This document shows, one piece after another, positions 32,850 to 43,939 of a stretch of DNA of 64,000 bases (position 1 is the stretch's first letter; each line of letters starts with the position of its first letter). A program made the position numbers and the translations under genes. The DNA is taken from contig MU128953.1 of assembly GCA_014904985.1 (NCBI GenBank), positions 258,213 through 322,212 of the forward strand, written 5' to 3'. This DNA is from Hydnum rufescens UP504. Taxonomy: Eukaryota > Basidiomycota > Agaricomycetes > Cantharellales > Hydnaceae. The notes below the pieces were generated by a model. It had not been told where the DNA came from, made no database searches, and worked only from the letters and a program-made list of their open reading frames with translations.

Positions 32850-33861
32850 TCATGGAGAGCGATAGGAACCGCGACCGCCAACCTTCGATTCAAGAACTAC
32901 GGCGCCTCGTCCGAGGCCCTCGAGTTGCATTGCTTCTCCGAAACCACTGATCACAGACTGCTCGGGCTTGGAGTCTCGGAACATATCGAGGTGTGCAGAA
33001 AATGCGTCCAGGTCGACATTCAAGGAGATGCATAGCACCTCAAACTCGTCAAGATGATAGAGCTCCGCGAACGGGCTGGGGACTGCCATTAGCCACAGAT
33101 CAGGTGTGAAAATGGTGGACTTGGTGGACTGCTCAAGGTCTTGCAGGCGAGTGGAGGGGTCTTTAACAGGCGATTACCGTCATAGCCTTCAATAAAGAGG
33201 TGCCTGAACGACAAGCTGCGGGGTTCGATGATTACGTCCAGGTCCATCCGGCATTCATAGTATTAGATTGTGCCAAAGTGCGCCCCACGATATCGGCGAT
33301 ACCATGGCCGCAGGTGTGAAGATGGAGGATTCGAAGAGGGGTATTGCGTAGTGGAGGCCATCGAAGAAGCCCGGATCCGGACCGCATGAACGCCTCAGTG
33401 CCGAAAGTGAACAGATTCGTTGCTGGGGGGCTGTGGATGGCATCAGGAACGTAGGGGGTTGCGGTATCGAGGGATATGTGGTCTACAAGGTGGTATTGCA
33501 TAATAGAGCCGAAGAGGTGTCGGGTCATCGCGAACTTGAGAGCAGGATACGACAGCTGGAAGAATGTATATCGTGAATGCAGCGGACAGGCAAGGATCTC
33601 TTTCTTGTGCACGGCACTGGGATCGCTTGACTCCCGCAGCCTCTTGATCATCTGGTTGATTGAAACGTCGCCGTCGTACATCCGGCAATAAATAATTTGT
33701 ATCTCGTCTTGACATCTGCAGAGAAACCGACCATAGCAAGGGCGGTCGGAGACTCCAAAATGTCGCACGTATTGGGCCCAGCTGCCAAATCCGGACCGAT
33801 TTGGAGCGCTAGGGCGGGTGGTGTGTCGAATGCAGCCGGAGCAGTAGATGAGAAAAGACAA
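32850..33861 (-). pseudogene. F-box/LRR-like protein relic, copy 1
   Basis: Minus-strand reading contains RESSDPSAVHKKEILACP, YTFFQLSYPALKFAMTRHLF, PPATNLFTFGTEAFM, TPLRILHLHTCGHGIADIV and, after a stop and a frame change near 33185, TPDLWLMAVPSPFAELYHLD and FEVLCISLNVDLDAFSAHLD. The same blocks (NPLRS, TNLFTF.....AFM, LRILH.HT......IADI..) recur at 55900-56200, so this is a local family. The leucine-spaced pattern fits the LRR tail of agaricomycete F-box proteins. No F-box itself was identified and the frame is broken. Confidence 0.45.
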
Positions 33862-36369
33862 GCTTGTGCGAAGCAGCGATCACGGGTCGAATGGAATGAG
33901 TGTATTTCTCTACCACATGCTGTTCATCTAGCGTGCGTGGCTCGGCTTGATTTCTACGGATCGTAGGTACTATGAGTATGGCGGCGACTAACTTAATCCC
34001 AAAATGAGATGCTGCTACACACCTCTCATGCCGATCTTCTGTGAGAGTAGAGAGCAAAAAACGATCTGAGTATTAGTTGCTCAACTATAGTGAGAAGAAA
34101 CTGTTCTGACCCATAGACGAGGACATCGTCGAGCCCCCAAGCGCGGGGGGTTTGGCTTTTGAGTCCAACGAGTCGTCCGACGCCTCTGGTTTTTTTTTTT
34201 TTCGACACCCAATGACAGAGCTAATGGGGAAGGGAACAGGGGCAAGCCGCAGGCTTGTAGATAATAGGAGCCGAAGAGATCCTGGACCGCAGATGTTTGA
34301 TCTCTGGTTCAAGGAGTATGCATTAGGTTGTTTGGCGCAGGCCTTTTCCTCACGTGAGCATCGGAAATAGCCGAGAGTGACACCTTCCTTTTTCCATTCG
34401 CTATATGCTTCACGTTCTTGCAATCCATCTTGTCCGGTTACACTCGTCTGGTTCTCAAACGGAATCAACAAAGCTGGGCCGCCGATAGCACCTCGATATG
34501 GAATCATGATTTCGGGTCCCCCGGCTGTAATGATGAATCTCGCAGAAGCATCTACTTGAATCTGCCATCAAGGTCCTTGAACTCTGTGGATCAGGCTGTT
34601 CGGTTCTTGATATGAGTACCTTGGTGAGGTAGGGACGGATTTGGGTGCTCAGATTTTACTTCTGGAGAATGGTTTGAACGAATTTTCTCAGACCATGCGG
34701 ATGTCAACTCCGCGGGACCCTATGTCGACCACCCTACACACGCATCCTCAGTACCCTCTGGTGCTGCACAGACCTTAAGGAGGAGAAGATGACCAAGATG
34801 TAAGTCGATCTTCCCTGTACAGAGCTGCCCGATGAAGATGAGTCCATTAAGGCCAGAGCCATGGCGGCCAGGCGCCGTAAGAAGGAAGACCTTGGCCGAA
34901 TTACGGAAGCCCCTGGTGTGGCCCTCCAGAGGAGCGAACGATTGTGTGCTGTACAGGATGGAGTGGATGGCATGCTGTAAGATCCCTTGCCCGCCTTGGT
35001 GCAAGTTTTTCCCCTCATTGTAGACGGGCTGCTTATCTTAGGGCAACTGCATGTCCTTTTTTGCCGGGTCTGCGGGAACGGCTGGCTATTGCGGAATTCA
35101 CTACCCACCAATCCCCTGGTTGAATAACACCAGCATCGCTATCTATACAGGCAATCAATCCCCCAGGGCGTCGTCATCCCCCTGCCCCCATTGTCATCAG
35201 CAGACTTTCCCTCTGGCTGCTCGACCATGTCCCCAAAGTACGCATTGTGGCTCCTGTCAGTGCAGAATTGGGATCGAATGCAATCTCTCGCGTGGAACCC
35301 CGGTCGGATAGGTGAAAGAGGTGGCCATGACATCCAGTGTTGGCACTTTGAGCATTCGGCGCTCATGGCTCAAGCTGTTTCACGAGGTGCCAGACAGTGG
35401 CATCTGGGTTGAGTTGATTCATATTGGCACGAGCGATCGGCTGGTCTTCCAAAGCACATATTTGTTGAGCGGGGATGGCCATGCCAGAGATTGTCCACTG
35501 GTAGGAAGGAATCATCTGGCGTGAGTGGTGGGGCCATGATGGCATGTGAGCGTATTCATCTTTTCGTCCTCTGTGTACAATCGGTAGTTGGAAGTCGCGG
35601 CCTGTTGAGGAAGCCACTGCGATTTCTTTCCTGCCGGGGAATAGACTAATACCATCCGCAAATGGTGATTTCGTGACGTGGGGAATATGAGTGTCAAACC
35701 CGATGAGGCCAATAACAGCAGGGCTCGCGCAAGAGGCACCGTCAGAAGTGCTGGGGAACAAGGAATCTAGGATGCGCACCTCGCCGGTGCTCTCCAGCAT
35801 ACTGAAGAGACAGTTGGCTCGCAAGCGAAAAGTTGGTGTGCAACATTCCGCATTCGGGAGGGGCCCGCAGATCTGCGCAATGCGCATCAGATGCATGTAC
35901 ATAGGCGACAGTGATGCGGTTCGATGGGCGCATCACCAGTAACGCTGGAAGTGGTTTTGTTGTCCCTCAGCTATGCTTACACTTATTTGGGATGCTAGGA
36001 CCCTTGGTGATAACGATTTAAAGCTTTGGAAATGCCAATCATCTATCATCTCTTAATCAAAATACTGCTATAAGGATTGGAGAAACACAGTGGAATTTTG
36101 GATCCCCATATCGCCCTGGAGGTCCCCTTGCCCCCCCCCGGGGATGACTCCACATCTGCCCGATGGCTCTCGGCCTCAGGAGTATCCACCACTGCACGGT
36201 AGTCTGCCTCCAGGTGTGCTAGGGTACCAAATATTTGTTCATTCTGAGAGCTCACCCAGCTTCTAAAAGTGAAGGTTGGGAATGATTGATTCACACACGA
36301 GTGATATGCTGGAAAAGCAATGTATATGTCGAAACATGTATTCTAAGGCACATCATGCTCTTTGCACAC
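33862..36369. other. Unrecognised region with minus-strand coding remnants
   Basis: Minus-strand frames at 34085-34507 (140 codons, with a KKKKPEASDDSLDSK basic/acidic stretch), 35363-35902 (179 codons, with LESTGEVRILDSLFPSTS) and 36046-36294 (EQIFGTLAHLEADYRAVVDT) look partly protein-like. None has a known motif, and I could not splice them together. Confidence 0.3.
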
Positions 36370-36640
36370 AAGATGTACACCCCGTGTTTGACGTTCGAGG
36401 TGCAGACCTAGGTACAGTGCGACAACGCAGTAGTGATAAGCACATTATGACGTACGCACCAGTTCCGGTCTGTCCAATAAGACTGTCCGCTTGGCAGACT
36501 TTACCAAGACCTGGCCTGTTGCAAGACCTTCGCATTCCTGCTGGGACCGCTTGTTGCATCGGAGGGCCAGTGCAGCGGTCCGGAATAGGATGAAACCATC
36601 CATCGAACTGCGGATTCATGGGAAGCACCCTTAGCTGACA
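36370..36640 (-). pseudogene. Possible decayed zinc-cluster gene
   Basis: Two minus-strand segments, LALRCNKRSQQECEGLATGQ and, across a possible intron ending in TACCTAG, NTGCTSCVQRA followed by a stop and CAL, resemble the two halves of the six-cysteine cluster of the genes at 37245 and 38993. A cysteine is missing in the first half and a TGA falls within the second. Weak evidence. Confidence 0.25.
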
Positions 36641-37244
36641 CTGATAGCACAAGGTGGGGGACTCACCGAGATTAGAACAAGGGGGAGGGCTGAACAAGAC
36701 ACGGCGGAATGCGGTGATCAAGGGATCTCAACTTAAGAACTGAATATTGCGCCTAAAGGCTGAATATCAGGTGCCGGTTTGAACATGCGCGTGTTTTACA
36801 CAGCTGGCAACTGTGGATATCGAGGAGTGAGGATAGTTCAGTGGCCTGAAGTCGGCGAGGGACTGGGGCTAGCAAGGGTAGAAATAGGAAGAAGGGTGGG
36901 GCGCATACCCTCTCCGGAGTCATCTTGAGACACGACACCGAAGAAACTCATCCAGACGAAAGAGATGCACCGGATTTCGCACATACTCAAGATGCGTACA
37001 CCTACACTGAGGGATTTTGCCACCGCGTTAGTCCTGGGTCACAGCGATCATGAAAGTAGGATAAGAAAATCATGGATGAGGAATCCTACCCACAGCCTAC
37101 TCAACACCAGCGATGGATGTCTATGTTGCACTTGTCGATGCCTCGCTGCTGAGGCACGAGCTCAAGAGAGGTTTTTATGGATGCAGGCGAGATTTCTTCC
37201 CCTTCGGGAGTAGCCGACTGGCCGAATCCTGGTCCCACGGAAAG

Positions 37245-37993
37245 ATGCCACGGGTCGCCTCTGCCAACCCCAGAAAACGCAAGGTATGGGCTATTTGTGG
37301 CACTCCCTCCTCACAGGCGGATCTGAGGGCCCTGAAAGCCAGGTGCACCGAGGGAAGAAAGCCCACCGGGTCCGCGCGATGAGGCACAGAAACAGAGGCA
37401 GGGTGTTATTTCGACGCCCTCCAAATGCACCAACTGCGAAAAATCGGGCTCTCAGTGCATAGTGGAGGGGAGAAGGCGCTCATGTAGATCATGCTATTTG
37501 CGAAAGGTGAAGTGTGTGCAAGGTTTGCAAACTCCCGCAACCCCCCTATGTGTATGCGCCCTGACGGCAACTAAGTGATAGCGGTTGCTGAAGACACAGT
37601 CCCGGAAGAACACGAGCCGAGTTCAGGTGAGTGCAAAGGTGGTGAATTTTGCATTGCTACCTGATTTATCATCGGTTGGAGGTAGAAGTACAAATCCCCA
37701 AGAGCAGCCCTTCACCGAGCAAAGAACCCCCTCAACGGCAGCCCCAAACGCAGCCCCGCACCAAAATCCCTGACCACCCTGACCATGAGAAGGCCAAAGT
37801 GCAGGGCACGAAGCGCAAGCGCACCCCCGAATCCGATGCCGGCGACAAGCGACCGAAACCCGATGCGGTCAACAGCAGTATAGTGCCACTTGTCGAAGTT
37901 AGGGGTGCTATAGCGGCGACAGAAGGGGTTCTCAAGGAGCTTGTATTTGTTGAGATTTTATTTGAGGGGCTCTTTGACTTTTCTGAAGGATAG
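37245..37993 (+). CDS. 191-aa protein with a Zn2Cys6-spaced cysteine cluster (paralog 1)
   Basis: Exons 37245-37283, 37339-37522, 37582-37626 and 37686-37993 (introns 55, 59 and 59 bp) join in phase to 192 codons. After a short basic N-terminus (MPRVASANPRKRK) comes CTNCEKSGSQC then CRSCYLRKVKC: spacing C-x2-C-x6-C-x8-C-x2-C-x6-C, exactly that of the fungal binuclear zinc cluster. The Arg/Lys-rich loop, however, lies between the fourth and sixth cysteines and not in the first half. The middle is disordered and charged with a bipartite-like basic patch (KRKRTPESDAGDKRPK). The C-terminus is a hydrophobic helix (VRGAIAATEGVLKELVFVEI). A DNA- or chromatin-binding role is inferred, not shown. The gene at 38993 is a paralog. 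Confidence 0.7.
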
Positions 37994-38518
37994 AGCCCCA
38001 CGTCCTGCATCCAGCCCTTCCCCACTGTATGCTACCCAACCAGGTATTTCCCCACTGTAATAACAATGTTGTGAGAGCCCAACAGCGGGTGTGCCCCCTT
38101 TGAGAGAATAAAATTCCTGATGACTAGCAAGGTTAGATGAGGGCCTCAGCTGGATCAAGAACCTATGTCAGACAGGATGAAACATGGGGTCCAATTGTGG
38201 GCCTACAGCCAAGGGTGAACCACAACCTCAGGGTTTTTCGAGAAGAAATGGGGAGGGGGTTACGGACTTGCAATCCGGCACGACTCGGCTCTTAGACAGT
38301 GCACACTGCTCCATTCAACAAGGACTAACCGGCCAGTGGGGGGAGGAGTAGGAGGGAGTGTGGCTTCACTATTAGCAGGGGGTAAAATCTCTGAGACGCC
38401 AGCCTGACTCTCAGGGGATTGGGATGAGGACGCGTTCACCAGTCAAATGAGGTCTCAGGTTGGGGGGCATCAGTGAGGCAGGTCAATGGTATGGAGCTTG
38501 TGAGGGCAGGGGGGGGCG
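37994..38518. other. Intergenic, no gene recognised
   Basis: G-rich runs at 38240-38360 and 38460-38520. No supported frame. Confidence 0.3.
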
Positions 38519-38614
38519 GATTTTGAGGACCAGCGGAGGCTCTGAAGTCTTGGAAGCCCAGCTCCCGACCCCTGGAAGATCTCGGAGCCTCCGAAATGCA
38601 GCGAATTTTGTTGT
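38519..38614. repeat. Short foldback repeat
   Basis: GCGGAGGCTCTGAAGTCTTGG and CTCGGAGCCTCCGAAATGCAG act as arms. It ends GCGAATTTTGTTG, like the copy at 29583. Confidence 0.5.
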
Positions 38615-38667
38615 TGCAGTGGCAGGGCACACGGTGTGTAACCGTTGAGAGCTGGGGGCTTGTGCTG

Positions 38668-38758
38668 CATGAGAAAAACGAAAATAGTTTCGGGGGCTCC
38701 AAAGGGCAAGAAGTGCAGCTTCTGGCCCTTCGGAGCCTCTGAAGCGATTTTCGTTTTG
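38668..38758. repeat. Short foldback repeat, well preserved
   Basis: The arms AAAACGAAAATAGTTTCGGG and CTCTGAAGCGATTTTCGTTTT enclose inverted CTCCAAAGGGCAAGAAG/CTTCTGGCCCTTCGGAG. It is about 90 bp and almost wholly self-complementary. Confidence 0.7.
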
Positions 38759-38902
38759 ATAATAGCGTGGTGGTAAGCCACAGTACAAGGGGAAACCAAA
38801 AGCGCAGCTCAAGGAATGAGGCATGTGGTGCACTAAGAAGTGGTGGGAATAAATGAGGAAGGTGGTGGAGTGTAAAGCATTTTGGGGGCCGTCCGAGCCC
38901 AT

Positions 38903-38990
38903 CGGCAGAACGAAAAGAGCTTCAGAGACTCCGAAGGGTTAGAAGCGCCGCGTGTGACCCTTCGGAGCCTCCGAAGCTATTTTCGTTTGC
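38903..38990. repeat. Short foldback repeat, well preserved, next to a gene start
   Basis: GAACGAAAAGAGCTTCAGAG pairs with CTCCGAAGCTATTTTCGTTT, and GACTCCGAAGGGTTAGAAGC with its counterpart GTGACCCTTCGGAGCC. It ends three bases before the proposed ATG of the zinc-cluster paralog 2. Confidence 0.7.
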
Positions 38991-38992
38991 TG

Positions 38993-39646
38993 ATGACTGC
39001 GATTGCACTCGTCTGGAGTTTGTGCGGAGTCTCCCGAAACCACTGCCAAATTCAGGTCAGTGCGACCAGCCCTCGCTGCTTGGGGATCCTATGGAGCCAG
39101 ATGCTGTGGGTGGTATCTCCGGAGCTTATGAACAGCACTGACCTGTGTACACTAGAAATGTCGTCAATGCCAAGCATCTAACAGCCATTGCGAAAAAGTG
39201 CCAAAATGGAGAGCCTGCAAACAATGCCATAGTCGTAAAGTCCGCTGCATCTTTGGTCTGTGGAGAAACAACGTCAAAAGTTTGGGCTTTCAACTGACAC
39301 ACGGTTGTACTGCCCAGATCAAATCGGGGTGGAGGAGAGGCGGCTGTCGCAGAACGAAAGGGGTGCGGCGGGTATCTTGGATTCCGGGGCAAAATCTGCA
39401 CATGCAACCCCCTCCGGGCCAAGCCACTCTGCACCCTCTGATGCTTCCCCCAGCAGTTCCCACACCCAGGACCTCGCTCCGTTACATGTGAAAACAGGAT
39501 CTCCATCGGTGTTGGAGCCTTACCAAGGAGAGAGAGCTGATGATGAGGCAAGCAGGAAGGTTGATGGGCTCCTGTGCCATTTCCTGGACTTGGTCGCCGA
39601 GGCCACTAGGTACATATCGAACATACAGCGCGACACGGGGAACTAG
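38993..39646 (+). CDS. 163-aa protein with a Zn2Cys6-spaced cysteine cluster (paralog 2)
   Basis: Exons 38993-39055, 39156-39255 and 39318-39646 (introns 100 and 62 bp; the second has a GTCTGT donor) join in phase to 164 codons. The cluster reads CRQCQASNSHC then CKQCHSRKVRC: C-x2-C-x6-C-x8-C-x2-C-x6-C, identical in spacing to paralog 1, with the same RKV[K/R]C basic loop at the end. It is followed by a Ser/Pro-rich stretch (SPSSSHTQDLAPLHVKTGSP) and a C-terminal helix (GLLCHFLDLVAEATRYISNI). The first exon is uncertain: the frame stays open upstream through a foldback repeat to about 38882. Same strand as paralog 1, 1 kb downstream, so a local duplication is likely. Confidence 0.65.
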
Positions 39647-40223
39647 TGCTGACGTCCGCACTTCGTGGGCTGGATGCCATCGATCTGAAGGGCGCGCTCG
39701 ACACCCCTGCCTGGGCGTTTTCTGATTCAGTAGCATGCCAAGAGAAATATGTGTAGTAGATAGTGGTAAAACACGCACCCTGCCATGGGGCATAGAGATG
39801 GAGAGATCACCTCAGTCAAAGGTTTTGAGCAGCGGCCAGTAGTGGCCCAGGGGCCGAACCCTGGCCTCAGATCATCACAAACAGAGCCGATGAGAGTGGT
39901 CTTAACCGGTCATTCTGAATATTAGCACTTGATAAGAGCTATCTCCTTGAACGATGAGGATTTAGGATTATTGTTTCGGGGGATTTTTGTCATGTTTGAA
40001 CTTCAAAGGTGAGGTAGAAGAAAGAGGAGAAAATGTGCAAGTGGCAGTCGTAGCAGCAGAGGGCAGCTCGGAGTTAGCCCCCCTGCCAAAAAGCAAACTG
40101 TCAATGGCCAAGGGTGTGTATTTCCACACTCCAGGCCAAGGTTTTTGGGTGTCAGAGATTTTGTTTGTATTCATCAGCAAACTTGGTGCATCAGCAAAAA
40201 AGAAAACTGGTTCAGAGGCTCCG
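39647..40223. other. No gene recognised
   Basis: No supported gene. A foldback-family fragment lies at 40196-40246 (GGTTCAGAGGCTCCGGGGCA followed by TTTTGCTGATGAC). Confidence 0.35.
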
Positions 40224-42863
40224 GGGCACAGTTGGTTTTGCTGATGACTGCAAGGACAGGCAGCTTGAGTTCATTGATGCAATCTGTTGTAGCACTAATG
40301 AGTATTTTGGTGATGAAAGTCTTGTTTTTTGACCCATGGGAGCTTTTATTCTGTTGGAAGTAGCACTGTGGTGAGGACACACCCCTTTGACCTGGTCTGT
40401 CATGGGATTTGTGCTCATCCAAGGAAGAGTTTCCAATGGCAAGGGCAGAAAAAAAATGCATGTCTATGCCAGAAAATAAGCAGCCTAGGCTGTTAGTTTC
40501 AGGCCTTACTTAGGGGGAAATCAATATATGTGTGGGTAGGGCCTAAGAGACACTGTAACACAGGATATCCTAGGGGATATCAAATATATATAAAAACATC
40601 ATATTTACAATACCTGGTACATCCTAGGATATCCTAGCACAGTGTATTGCAAATCAAGGTGTCAATGGGTAAAGTGCCACAAAAAGTATATCCACATCAC
40701 ATGTTGAACCTGTGCCCCTTACATAGCCTTACACACCAGCATTCAGTGTACCTATGTACTACTGCCACTGGAATACATAGTCAGCTTGATTGGTCTTCAA
40801 GTCTTGTAATACATTCCTAATATAGATTACATATTGTGGGGACACCCTGCAGACTCCATCTGCTGTGTAGGGCTTTTGCAGGGACACCCCACACCCCTTG
40901 CTGCTGCACAGGGCCTTTATATTTCCTTTTGTATCCTGGTGCACCTCACAGGATATCCTGGCTTTTTTACCTAGTTAGGCCCCTCTAATTGATGTATTGG
41001 AGAACCCCAGGAAGACCTGAAATAATGATTGACTGAGTAGAAAATAAGCTCAAGATGCTGAGGGCCTGCTGTGGCATCAGCAAAATGAACTGTGCTTTGG
41101 AGGCTCCAAGGTCTTCAAAGTGCTGTATTCCAGGCCTTCAAAGATCTCAGGCCCTCCAAAGTGCTGAGGGTTCTGCTGGTGTACTTATGATATAAATTGA
41201 TTGGGCTCTTTGGCATTTTCAGAATCAGCTGTTTTGAGGAAGACACTGGTGTGTGATAACAAGAAAAAGCCAGGAAAGTACTTTTGGAGGCATGTCTGAC
41301 CTCAAAACTGGTGCAGGGTGTGCTCATCTAATGAAGGAGAGAAAACTGAATGGGCATGGCTGAGTCTTGGGAGATGCCTACTGGTGGAGGCTTTGGTGGC
41401 ACTGACAGAGTGTCAGAGGTAGCAGCTGACTCAAATGTGAGCTGACAATGTGGCACCTTACTGGCACTTCCAGTTAGGGCCATGTTGTCCTCCCTGGTGA
41501 TCTATTGCCCACAAACCATATACTTATGGTATGTACACTGTGTACATACCCCCACACACCACTGATTTATACCACATCCCACTGACACAAGTCCAACAAT
41601 GCCAAGATATATGCCCTACTCAATGGGGAAATAATAGTAAGGTACACAATAGAGATTCTGAAAAGGCAGTGTGAGATTTCCTTCTGGTTTTGAGAATGAG
41701 GCCTTTCATTCCTTGGGGAGCTCAATGATTGGGAAACCAATTGTCCCAATGGCCCTGAGGAGCTTGGGCAGATCTCCCTTCTGTCTTCATATCAATAGGT
41801 GGACCAAACCATCACCTAAAGCATGGATTCAAGGTCATGTGTTGCAAAGTGTGATGTTGGACCATCTTTGAGAATGTCAATGACTGCATATGGGGTCTTG
41901 TGCCAGCTCAAAGTCAATGAGAGTGGTGAGTTGATCCAGCAAAAGATGATGTTATTTAGGCTGACATTGGGATGGAGAATACACATGACCCTATACAGGC
42001 ATCAATGGCTTGAGGGAGCCATTTAAGGACATGCCCAGAAGTATATGATGGAGAGATCCCTTACATTGAGCTACAGGAGCTATGTGCTGCATAACCTGTT
42101 TGAAATCATTGTCAGTTTGGATTTCTGTGATTGGCTGAAGCTTCACATACACTGTAATGCAGAAGACACATGATGTCTCCTGAGAGGGCTGTGGCTCTTG
42201 TGGAAGTGGATGGGAGATATGACTTTAAGGAATGGAGGTGCTGTTCAAAGCCCTGCTTGGCAAGAGCTTGGGTAAATGAGTGATTATTGTGGAGTACATC
42301 CCATTGCTATACTCCTCAGTGGACTTATATGCCTTGTCCAGGAATTCATTTTCTGATGTCTGGGGACCAGCTGAGTTTGACCAGTGTGGCATTGCCATTT
42401 GCATCTATGACATGAGTGCCTTGCCCAGTCAGTGTGTATTGTGGAACACACAGGCACCTAGGACAAACAACTGGCCATTGATGGTGATTATGGTAGTGAT
42501 GAATCAGTCAACAAGTTCTAGCTGGGGAGTTGGAGGTGGTTTGTAACCTCCACTCATATGAAGCACTGAATGCAATCTTGTCCTCAAGTGTGGAATGGTA
42601 TGGGACAAACAATGTATGTTATGAAAGATGCTGATGATTCAGTTATGGTGGCCACTCTGCTTTTGATTGTATGCCAGTCAAGCAAAGGCTATAACAATGA
42701 AGGATCTGACAATGAGTGCATGAAGTGTTGCTAACTTTAAACATGAGGAACTTGTCCCTATTGTAGAGTTTCTTCTCTGGGAACCTGGCTTTAAGAACTA
42801 CCTTGAGGGCATTGGTATATCTTGACTGTGGATGGACATGGTCACACAATCAATTTACTATGG
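40224..42863. other. 2.6-kb block without any CpG dinucleotide
   Basis: Reading line by line, no CG occurs between the CCGG at about 40222 and the GGCGGATGG at 42864. No gene was recognised; the frames present are short and rich in TG/CA products. It contains an inverted-repeat element (40551-40646) and a foldback-family copy at 41076-41166 whose CpGs have become TpG/CpA. This fits long-term CpG methylation and deamination of old repeat DNA. Confidence 0.8.
40551..40646. repeat. ~96-bp inverted-repeat element
   Basis: The left arm ACACTGTAACACAGGATATC and the right arm GATATCCTAGCACAGTGT are near-complementary around a TA-rich centre with CCTAGG/GATATC words. No clear target duplication. Confidence 0.5.
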
Positions 42864-42985
42864 CGGATGGGCCGCCCATCCGCCCATTTTTTCTGGACGG
42901 TCCTGGACGGTCCCAGAGATTGCTGGGCTCAATAGATACTGTCCATACCATCATATCCACAATAGTAACCCACTGGCAAGAGAGA
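42847..42985 (+). repeat. Direct repeat (left copy) with a GGCGGATGGGC hairpin
   Basis: Begins at ACAATCAATTTACTATGG and includes an 11-bp perfect palindrome arm (GGCGGATGGGC/GCCCATCCGCC) and GGACGGTCCTGGACGG. The same 130 bp recurs at 43569-43699, flanking the exon-array copy. Confidence 0.8.
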
Positions 42986-42989
42986 GATA

Positions 42990-43568
42990 TGCAAGGAAGG
43001 GGAATGGCCCTAGGACTCCATGCACACAACACACTGTGTGCATGGGCCTTGTTTGCCTGCTAGTCATAATTTTGTGCGGTACTTCACAAGTACCGGCCGT
43101 CGGGGCTTTGACCACTCGCGAAGACCGAGAAGCGAGACGACGATGAGTAATCGTCGTCGTCGTCATCGTTTGAGGCGGCGGGAGGGGGCTGGACCAGGGT
43201 GCAGTAGTCTGTAATAAAGAGTCAGATCAGTAAAACACTCATGTAGCGCAAGGGGAGCTCAAGCTACCTTCGCGCAAAGCAACGAATAATATATCTTACT
43301 GATCACCACACCGGTGATGCTGGGGCGTGGTGGCACGGCCGAATTCGGCTCATGGTCGAGGACGGAGTTGTTGGCGAACAACGACGGAACCGTCGCTGTC
43401 GCGATATTGCGCGAGGGGAGCGAGGAGGGTGTATTGTTGTGCGTGCGGTCAATAACGACGTCCCTATTATAAAATACGTCGATTTATTAGTAAAAAAATA
43501 AAGGAGTACATAAAGGCAGCTTATAGCTGCCCTTCGAGCGAAAAGGTCGACTTACCTGATCACCACAC
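42990..43568 (-). repeat. Partial second copy of the exon-array repeat, with many single-base deletions
   Basis: Matches 14335-14925 almost throughout. Differences are mainly one-base losses in short runs (CCGG to CGG, GGGC to GGC, ACCTG to ACTG). One of these destroys the CAG|GTAAGT donor at about 43295. This pattern, next to an N gap, suggests uncorrected long-read sequence as much as biological decay. Confidence 0.75.
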
Positions 43569-43699
43569 CCAATCAATTTACTATGGCGGATGGGCCGCCC
43601 ATCCGCCCATTTTTCTGGACGGTCCTGGACGGTCCCAGAGATTGCTGGGCTCAATAGATACTGTCCATACCATCATATCCACAATAGTAACCCACTGGC
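43569..43699 (+). repeat. Direct repeat (right copy)
   Basis: Repeats 42847-42985, with one T fewer in the T run after CCGCCCA, including the GGCGGATGGGC palindrome. Confidence 0.8.
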
Positions 43700-43939
43700 C
43701 AATCATGGCCATTCACCTCAAAATCACATCTTTCCTCCCCCTTTGCCCCCCCTCCTAATTTTTCTGGACGGTCCTGGACGGTGCAGAAAACATCAAATAT
43801 TGTGAGAGAGGCATAGATGTACATATTATCAATAGTAAACTAATGGCCAATCGTGGCCAATTCACTGGAAATCTCATTTCTTTCCATATCCTCCCCCGCT
43901 TGGGCTCTATTTTTTGAAGACGGTCCTGGACGTGCAAAC

